Shown here: in pieces, positions 30,795-38,300 of the stretch
Layout: each line of letters opens with the position of its first letter
Position numbering within the stretch: position 1 is the first letter of the stretch
Source: an uncultured Bacteroidota bacterium
GTDB lineage: Bacteria > Bacteroidota > Bacteroidia > Chitinophagales > Chitinophagaceae
DNA: 40,500 bases
Direction of reading: 5' to 3'
NCBI GenBank assembly: GCA_903905065.1
Contig: CAIVEW010000011.1
Span: forward strand, 1 to 40,500
The notes under the pieces: model-generated
Seen by the model: the letters and a program-made list of their open reading frames with translations, nothing else
What the model was told of the DNA's origin: nothing
The model's database searches: none
Program-made: the position numbers and the translations under genes

Positions 30795-30859
30795 CCTACA
30801 CAACGTACACTATCTGCACAGGTAATTTTTCCGGAGTGTAGGTAGTGTACATAGTGTAC
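30795..30859. repeat. Clustered short inverted and direct repeats upstream of the primase-like gene
   Basis: TAGTGTAC occurs at 30843-30850 and 30852-30859 (9-bp period), with its inverse GTACACTA at 30805-30812. CCTACAC at 30795-30801 is the inverse of GTGTAGG at 30836-30842. The cluster ends 21 bp before the ATG at 30881. It could be an operator or iteron-like site, or form a hairpin. Confidence 0.6.
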
Positions 30860-30880
30860 TTCTGAAAAAAGTTTATTTTG

Positions 30881-32017
30881 ATGGCAGGTTATAGATATCA
30901 ACTAGAAAAGAGAGGAGCATTGTATGAATGTCCACAATGCGGTAAGAAGGAATTCACCCGGTATATTGATACAGATACAAACCAGCACATTGACCCGACA
31001 GTTGGCAAATGCAGCCGGATAATTAAGTGCCAGTACCATTACCATCCCCGACAATACTTCAAGGACAATGAAAGCACAGGCGCTAAGGGTAAATCCCATA
31101 AGGATTATGCGCCTAGGAAAACAATAAATCTATGTGGAGCGACAAATGAAATGCCGAAACCAACTTGTTACATTGAAACCGGCATCTTTATGAAAAGCCT
31201 ACAGATACAGGACTATGAAGAAAACACGTTTGTTCAATACCTACTGAAGATATTCGGTTCCGAGATCACCAACAGGTTAATTGAGAAATATTACATAGGT
31301 AATTCAACCAACTTGCGCGGTGCAACTGTTTTTTGGCAGGTTGACTTTCATAAGATGATCAGATCAGGCAAAGTAATTTTATATAACCCGGATACTGGTA
31401 AACGTATTAGGAATAAGAAACCCACGTGGATGCATTCGGTATTGAAGTTGGCTGATTTCAATCTAGCGCAGTGCTTGTTCGGAGAGCACCTGCTGAAAGG
31501 CAACAATGCCACGGTTGCATTAGTTGAGAGTGAAAAAACGGCTATTATTGCCAGCATGTATTTACCTCAATTTATATGGTTAGCAACTGGTGGTTTAACC
31601 AATTTTGCCGCTGATAAATGCCAGGTGTTGCAGGGCAGGAAGGTTGTACTATATCCTGATCTTAATGGGTTTGAGATATGGAGTAAGAAAGCAAAAGAAC
31701 TTTCACACATTGCACGGATTACAGTTTCTGATTTATTAGAGAAGAGAGCAGGTGAAGAAGATAAAAAGCTGGGGTTGGATATAGCTGATTTTTTGGTGAG
31801 AATAAACCTGCAGGAGGTTCATAACCAGATACATGAAAAACCTATACCTGATATATTGAGCATCTTAGTTGATGAATGCGCTTCAATGTCTTTAAAGTTC
31901 AATTCCGATGAAATAACTAATGATCAATACGCAGATTATTGTAAACAGTTATCTGATAAGCTGTCAGCCGCAAGGATATCTTTCCAGGAGTTTGTGTGCA
32001 GAACCAAGGATTTATAA
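30881..32017 (+). CDS. Zinc-ribbon/Toprim primase-like protein of mobile-element type
   Basis: 378 aa from the ATG at 30881; a TTG lies directly before it. The N-terminus has a Cys-x2-Cys at 17/20 and Cys44/Cys50 (with His53), a zinc ribbon, in the context 'RYIDT... GKC.R...C.YHY.P.QYF' (about 27-60). That context is typical of primase-like proteins on Bacteroidota conjugative and integrative elements. A Toprim-like core follows: Val-Glu-Ser-Glu-Lys-Thr-Ala (215-221), Ala-Thr-Gly-Gly (235-238), Tyr-Pro-Asp-Leu-Asn (258-262). The second acidic residue of the usual Asp-x-Asp is Asn262. A role in primer synthesis or DNA processing is inferred. No integrase, relaxase or replication partner is in the window, so it is probably an orphan or remnant. 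Confidence 0.75.
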   Translation: MAGYRYQLEKRGALYECPQCGKKEFTRYIDTDTNQHIDPTVGKCSRIIKCQYHYHPRQYFKDNESTGAKGKSHKDYAPRKTINLCGATNEMPKPTCYIETGIFMKSLQIQDYEENTFVQYLLKIFGSEITNRLIEKYYIGNSTNLRGATVFWQVDFHKMIRSGKVILYNPDTGKRIRNKKPTWMHSVLKLADFNLAQCLFGEHLLKGNNATVALVESEKTAIIASMYLPQFIWLATGGLTNFAADKCQVLQGRKVVLYPDLNGFEIWSKKAKELSHIARITVSDLLEKRAGEEDKKLGLDIADFLVRINLQEVHNQIHEKPIPDILSILVDECASMSLKFNSDEITNDQYADYCKQLSDKLSAARISFQEFVCRTKDL

Positions 32018-32229
32018 CAGTATCTGATACGCCGCCACCGGGTTTAAAACGAAGTAGTTATGAGATACCAATAAATAACTCAATCACATACAGGTTGGGT
32101 TTTTATATTTATATAGTAGAACTTGACGATGTAATATGCAGCAGTATATTTGTGAAAATGAAAATGCATATAAGAAGATAGCGAATAATAGAAATTACAT
32201 AAGAGTTTGCATTTAGCGAATCTATCCTT
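32018..32229. other. AT-rich spacer without a recognisable gene
   Basis: About 210 bp between the primase-like gene and the nested palindrome. A 61-codon frame overlapping the upstream gene's end has no recognisable features. Nothing else is seen. Confidence 0.5.
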
Positions 32230-32339
32230 GTCCTTGGAAAGTCGAAAATTCATAGTACAACAAGGGGATTTAGCAGATGCTCAGGTATGCCTGAGCGTTG
32301 CTTCATCTCGTTGTACTGGGCTTCGACTCCCACAAGGAC
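32230..32339. repeat. 110-bp nested palindrome (extended multi-arm hairpin)
   Basis: Five pairs of complementary arms are nested around one centre. Outermost is GTCCTTG (32230-32236) with CAAGGAC (32333-32339), then AGTCGAA (32240-32246) with TTCGACT (32322-32328), then AGTACAAC (32254-32261) with GTTGTACT (32310-32317), then AGATG (32275-32279) with CATCT (32304-32308). Innermost is GCTCAGG (32279-32285) with CCTGAGC (32290-32296) around a TATG loop. Bulges between arms are uneven. It ends 53 bp before the second giant gene. It may be a structured RNA (leader or small RNA) or a DNA hairpin used by a recombination or transposition system. No family is recognised. Confidence 0.75.
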
Positions 32340-32344
32340 GGGTG

Positions 32345-32366
32345 AATGTCAATGTTCAGGTATTTT
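32345..32366 (+). repeat. 22-bp direct repeat, left copy
   Basis: This sequence, with core TCAATGTTCAG followed by TATTTT, recurs at 40212-40233 with 20 of 22 bases identical. The two copies flank the second giant gene, and each is preceded by a hairpin ending 5 bp (left) or 3 bp (right) upstream. Confidence 0.65.
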
Positions 32367-32396
32367 ATTTACGGTCATAACACTCTCAAACCATGA
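32352..32396 (+). CDS. Possible 14-aa leader peptide overlapping the giant gene start
   Basis: ATG at 32352 opens a 14-codon frame (MFRYFIYGHNTLKP). Its TGA overlaps the ATG of the next gene (ATGA at 32393-32396), the usual layout for translational coupling. It could equally be chance. The matching sequence at 40219 also begins Met-Phe-x-Tyr-Phe. Confidence 0.25.
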   Translation: MFRYFIYGHNTLKP

Positions 32397-35300
32397 AACA
32401 CATTTTTATTACGTTTTGTATCATAACGACTACCTTATGTTCAAATGCGCAGATTATTACCACAATCGCTGGTAATGGGATTGCTGGGTATAGCGGAGAC
32501 GGGGGACAGGCAACAGCTGCTGAATTACATATCCCATGGGGTATAGCAATAGATGCTTATACAAATGTTTATATTGGGGATTCCAACAGGGTTCGCAAAA
32601 TAAATTCATCTGGTATCATTACGACAATAGCTGGTAATGGCACTCCAGGGTTTAGTGGTGATGGAGGTCCAGCAACAGCAGCTCAATTACACAGCAACAG
32701 CGTCAGTGTTGATGCATTAGGAAACGTATATATTTCGGATTATGGCAATCAAAGAATTAGAATAGTTAATACTTCAGGAATAATTTCTACAATAGCCGGA
32801 AACGGAACAGCTGGTTTTAGCGGGGATGGAGGACCGGCAACAAATGCGGAAATAAATGCACCAACATCGGTTGCGATAGACATTGCTGGTAATGTTTATA
32901 TTTCAGATGAATTAAATAATCGTATTCGAAAAGTAAATACTTCTGGTGTAATAAGTACAGTAGCTGGAAATGGAATAGCCGGATATAGCGGAGATGGTGG
33001 GCCAGCTACTGCTGCTGAATTAAACAGTCAGGAAGTTGTTGCTGTCGATGCAGAAGGCAATATGTTTATTGCTGATACTTATAACAATCGTATACGCAAA
33101 GTAAATACATCAGGAATAATTAGTACAGTTGCGGGAAATGGCATAGTAGGATTTGTAGGTGATGGTGGTGCTGCAACTGCGGCGGAATTATCTGCGCCTA
33201 CCGCAATTGCTGTTGATTTGGCAGGAAATATTTACATAACTGATCAGCATAATCAACGAATTCGCACGGTAAATACATTAGGAATTATCACTACCATTGC
33301 AGGAATCGGTGTTGCTGGTTACAGCGGAGATGGTTGTTTAGCAACAGCAGCTGAAATTAATGATCCGGAAGCAATTGCTATAGACACTTCGGGTAATGTT
33401 TTATTTGCTGATACTGATAACAATCGTGTTAGAAAAATATCACCAATATCAATAAATATTTTAGGAATCACCAATGTTTGCGCTGGTTCAACTATAATAT
33501 TAAGTGACGTAATTACTGGCGGAACTTGGAGTAGTAGTAGCATTAGTATTGCGACAGTGGGTACATCTACAGGAATTGTTACTGGTGTTTATGCTGGCAT
33601 AGTAACAATAAATTATACTTTGCCTTCAGGGTGCACCACATCAAGAATAATAACAGTTAACCCGTTACCGGCAGTGAGCAGCATATCGGGACCCACAATC
33701 GCCTATTTGGGTAGCTCAATATCGTTGTCTGATGCCACCGCTGGCGGTATATGGACATCAACAAATTCATCAATAGCAACTATTGGAAGTACTGGCTTTG
33801 TAACATTAACGTCACAGGGAATTGACACAATAGAATACACTGTTACAAACACCTGTGGCAGTACAATTGTAACCCACCCAATTGCCGTGTCTGCAGCATT
33901 ACCATGTTATGTATCTCCTTCTAACCTTGTTTCATGGTATCCGTTTACTGGGAACGATTTAGATAGTAGCGGTAATGGAAATAATCTCACAAATTCTGGG
34001 GCAATTTTAACTAATGATAGATTTGGGAACGCTAATAGAGCATATTATTTTAACGGCAGCTCGATGCTCCAAATCCTTTTACCAAATGCGTTTATGCCTT
34101 CATCCTCTAATTATTATTCCACTTCATTTTGGTTTGAAAAATCCAATAATTCTGAAGGCGTAATTTGGCAATGTACTGACGACCCTATTTCCAACATTAG
34201 TAATTATGATGTAATTAGTAATCATTCCGGATGCGATGGCAAGACAATGGCAGTTCAGGATTATCCATTTTACAATCCGTCAGCTTGTAGCCCAGATACC
34301 TTTGCAATTAATCTATGGTACAACATAATAATTATTTTCAATCAAGTTGCTGATTCATTTTCGCTGTATAGAAATGGAGTTTTCTTTTTCAGTGGTCCTT
34401 TAGGAAACATATCCCCCGCGCATGGATTACTAACATTTGGAAATAATACAAACGAGACGATTGGATTTACCGGCGCAATTGATGACATTGGGATTTGGAG
34501 TAGAGCATTAACCCCTTGTGAAATCCTTCAATTATATAGTGCATCGTGTTCGATAACTGCCGGTACCATATCAGGCACCTCATCTGTATCTGTTGGACTT
34601 ACAACTCAGCTAACAGACGCAACCATTGGTGGTGTATGGACTGCGACAAATGGAAACGCTACTGTTGGTTCAACAGGTATCGTAGCCGGGGTATATGTTG
34701 GTTTGGATACGATTAATTATACAGTTTCATATGCTTGTGGAAGTATTACCACCTCTTACATTGTTACGGTGACTGTGCCTGTGCCAAACACTCCGTGCTA
34801 TGTTCCATCATCAGGATTAGTTTCATGGTATCCTTTTACGGGCAATGCAAATGACAGCAGTGGCTATGGAAATAACGGAACTGTTTACGGTGCAACACTG
34901 ACTACGGATCGATTTGGGAATGCGAATAGTGCATATAGTTTCAACGGCATCAGCAACTATATAAAATCTAATTCAGAACCCGGTTACCAGTCGGATACTT
35001 TTTCAGTTAGTTTCTGGGCAAGTTACAACACTGATTTCGCCTACTCAAATATTATTAGTTATGGCGATACGCTATTCGATGGAGAAAGATGGGGCGTTAT
35101 TGATGGGTATGACTATTTGAGGTGTTCAGTTGGCAGAGGTTGCGGAGGCACAGGATCACTTTTTTCATACACTACGAATTTTGGATGGCATATGATAACA
35201 TATGTAGTCAAAGGTGTCAACCAATTCACTTATTACGATGGGGCATACGTTGGAACAGAAACAAATAGCCTGCCTAGTAGCTTATCCTGCGCTACAACCA

Positions 35301-38300
35301 ATTTGTGGTTCGGAGCAGACCCCTGGACAACGATGGCATATTACAACGGCAAATTAGATGACATCGGTATTTGGAGTAGGTCGTTAAATGCATGCGAAAT
35401 TACGCAGTTATATCACGCATCCTGCTCACCAGTTAGTGCAGGCACAATAACAGGGACCACATACTCAATTTGTAATGGCAGTAGTATCGTCCTAGCCGAT
35501 ACTACTCCAGGTGGAAGCTGGTCATCTTCAAATACAGGCATTGCTACTGTCGGCTCAACAGGTATCGTTACAGCATTATCTGGAGGCGTAACGACAATAA
35601 GTTATACGGTTAGTAATGCATGTGGGTCTGCTACCGCAACATATGTTGCAACAGTCAACTCAACAGTGACAAATGCTATAATTAATACAATAGCAGGGGA
35701 TGGAACAGTTGGTTTTGGAGGTAACGGAGGAGCGGCTACTTTAGCTATGTTATCAACACCAACAGGAGTTGCGTTAGATAATAGTGGCAATCTTTACATT
35801 GCAGACTTTGGAAATAATCAAATCAGAAAGGTAAATTCATCAGGGATTATTACTACAATATCTGGCAATACAACTGGCGGTTATAGTGGTGATGGAGGAG
35901 CCGCTACATCTGCTGAACTAAATGAACCTTATGGTGTGGCAATAGATAATAGCGGGAACATTTATGTTTCGGATGTTCTGAACTCCCGTATTAGAAAAAT
36001 CAACACGGCAGGTATCATTACAACAATAGCTGGGAATGGAACTATCGGATATGGAGGTGACGGTGGTCCTGCGACAGCTGCCGAGTTTAATAACCCGAAC
36101 CAAATGGCAATAGACGATACAGGGAACATATTGGTAGCGGATTTTGCAAACAACAGAATTAGAAAAATTAGTATTTCAGGTTCAATTTATACAATAGCTG
36201 GTAATGGCATAGCCGGTTATTCATCAGATGGAATTCTTGCAATTTCAGCTGAACTGAATCATCCTTCTGGAGTTGCCGTTGATGCTGTTGGAAATATTTA
36301 TATTGCAGATGGCCAAAACAATAGGATTAGAAAAGTCAGCACCGCTGGTTACATTTCTACAATTGCAGGTACCGGAACTGCAAGCTTCGGAGGCGACAAT
36401 GGTGCAGCTACTGCAGCTACATTGAACAATCCTTCGTCAATTGCAGTTGATGCATCAGGAAATATCTATATCACAGACCAAAATAACCAAAGATTAAGGA
36501 TGATAAATACGGCTGGCATAATTACGACTGTCGCAGGAAACGGTGTTGATGGTTACGCAGGAGACGGGGGAAATGCACTTTCAGCCGAAATCGCTTACCC
36601 TTATGATGTTGCTATCAGTAGCAGCGGAAAGTTATATATTGCTGATAATGCAAATCAACGTATACGTATTGTATATGACTCAGTTAGTGCGGCACCAATA
36701 ACAGGCTCTTCATCAATGTGTTCTGGTAGCACAATTTCATTATCGGATACAACATCAGGTGGTAACTGGTCTTCATCCAATACATATGTCGCAACAATAA
36801 GCTCCAGTGGTTCGGTTACTGGTTTATCACCGGGTACCGCCTTGATAAGCTATACAATCACCAATGCCTGCGGTTCAGGGGCTGTAACAAAGGTTGTTAC
36901 CATTAATCCTATGCCTTCAACGATTAGCGGTTCATCGAGTGTTTGCGTAGGTTCAAACACCACTCTCACTGATCTATCAATTGGAGGCATTTGGAGCAGT
37001 AGCTCACCAGTCGCAACCATCGGCTCAGCATCAGGGACTGTCAATGGGGTATCACCCGGTTCAACAACAATTACCTATACTTTGCCAACAGGCTGCTATG
37101 CAACAACCAACATTGCCGTAATTCCGATGCCAAATGCCGGCACAATAACTGGCATTTCATCTTTGTGCCCAGGTGGAACAATAGTTCTTTCTGATGCGTC
37201 AACGGGAGGTGTATGGACTGCATCAAATAGCAATGCTATAGTCTCGTCCGGTTATGTTACAGGAGTAACAGCCGGTACGGATACGATTAAGTATACAGTA
37301 ACCAATACATGCGGCTTTGCAATAGCTAGCAAACTTGTAACTATCAATCCGATGCCTTCAGCCGGAACAATATTAGGTTCTTCATCAGTATGCACTAGCA
37401 CGGCCACAATACTCACAGATGCAATACTTGGTGGTGTATGGGGGACTACGAATGGTACTGCAAGCATTTCCGGTTCAGGCGTTGTGACGGGAGTAAGTAT
37501 AGGGGTGGATACCATTGAATACATTGTTACGAACTCATGCGGTACAGCTGTCGCAAGTAAAATTGTCACTGTCAATGCGTCTCCATCGGCAGGTACCATA
37601 GCAGGTTCAACATCGGTATGCGCTGGTTCTAACATAACTCTCAGCGATGCAATATCTGGTGGTACCTGGTCATCCTCAAATACAGGAATTGCAGCAATCG
37701 GTTCTACTGGTGTAGTAACTGGTGTTGCGGGTGGAACAGCAATCATATCATACGCTATAACCAACGGATGCGGAACAGCAACAGCCACGAAGCTCATTAA
37801 CGTCAATTCCCTGCCGAATGCGGGCACTATATCTGGCAGCTCATCATTGTGCACTGGAGCTAATATCACACTCACTGAAGGATCCTCTGGCGGTTCCTGG
37901 ACAGCATCAAATGGTATTGCGATTGTAACCTCAACCGGTATTGTCTATGGGTTCACAGCTGGTGTTGATACAATCACTTATGCAGTAAGTAACGGTTGTG
38001 GAACAGCATTGGCTACTAAGACCGTAACTGTAAACCCTACACCAAATGCTGGAACGATTACCGGAGCTTCATCAGTATGTCATGGCAATACAATAAATTT
38101 AACTGATCTTTCATTTGGAGGCTTATGGTCCTCGTCAAATACAGTTGCAGCAACTATAGGGTCAACAGGCATCGTAGCTGGAGCAACATCCGGAACTACA
38201 ACCATATCCTACGCAGTAACTAACGGTTGCGGCAGTTCATATGCAACATATGTTGTTACAGTTCTGCCATTGCCAAATGCAGGCATCATAACAGGATTAT

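Noticed and set aside
31996-32181. 61-codon frame overlapping the end of the primase-like gene
   Set aside because: It overlaps the stronger gene, and its AT-rich random-looking translation has no support.
32318-32332. tRNA or tmRNA T-arm (TTCGACTCCC-like sequence)
   Set aside because: No acceptor stem, D-arm or anticodon arm around it; the bases are explained by the nested palindrome.
32230-32339. Integron attC site
   Set aside because: The GTACAAC/GTTGTAC arms miss the RYYYAAC/GTTRRRY consensus by one base each, and complementarity continues far outside them, unlike attC.
32230-32339. Retron msr-msd or group II intron piece
   Set aside because: No reverse transcriptase is in the window, and no domain V-like or branching-G arrangement is visible.
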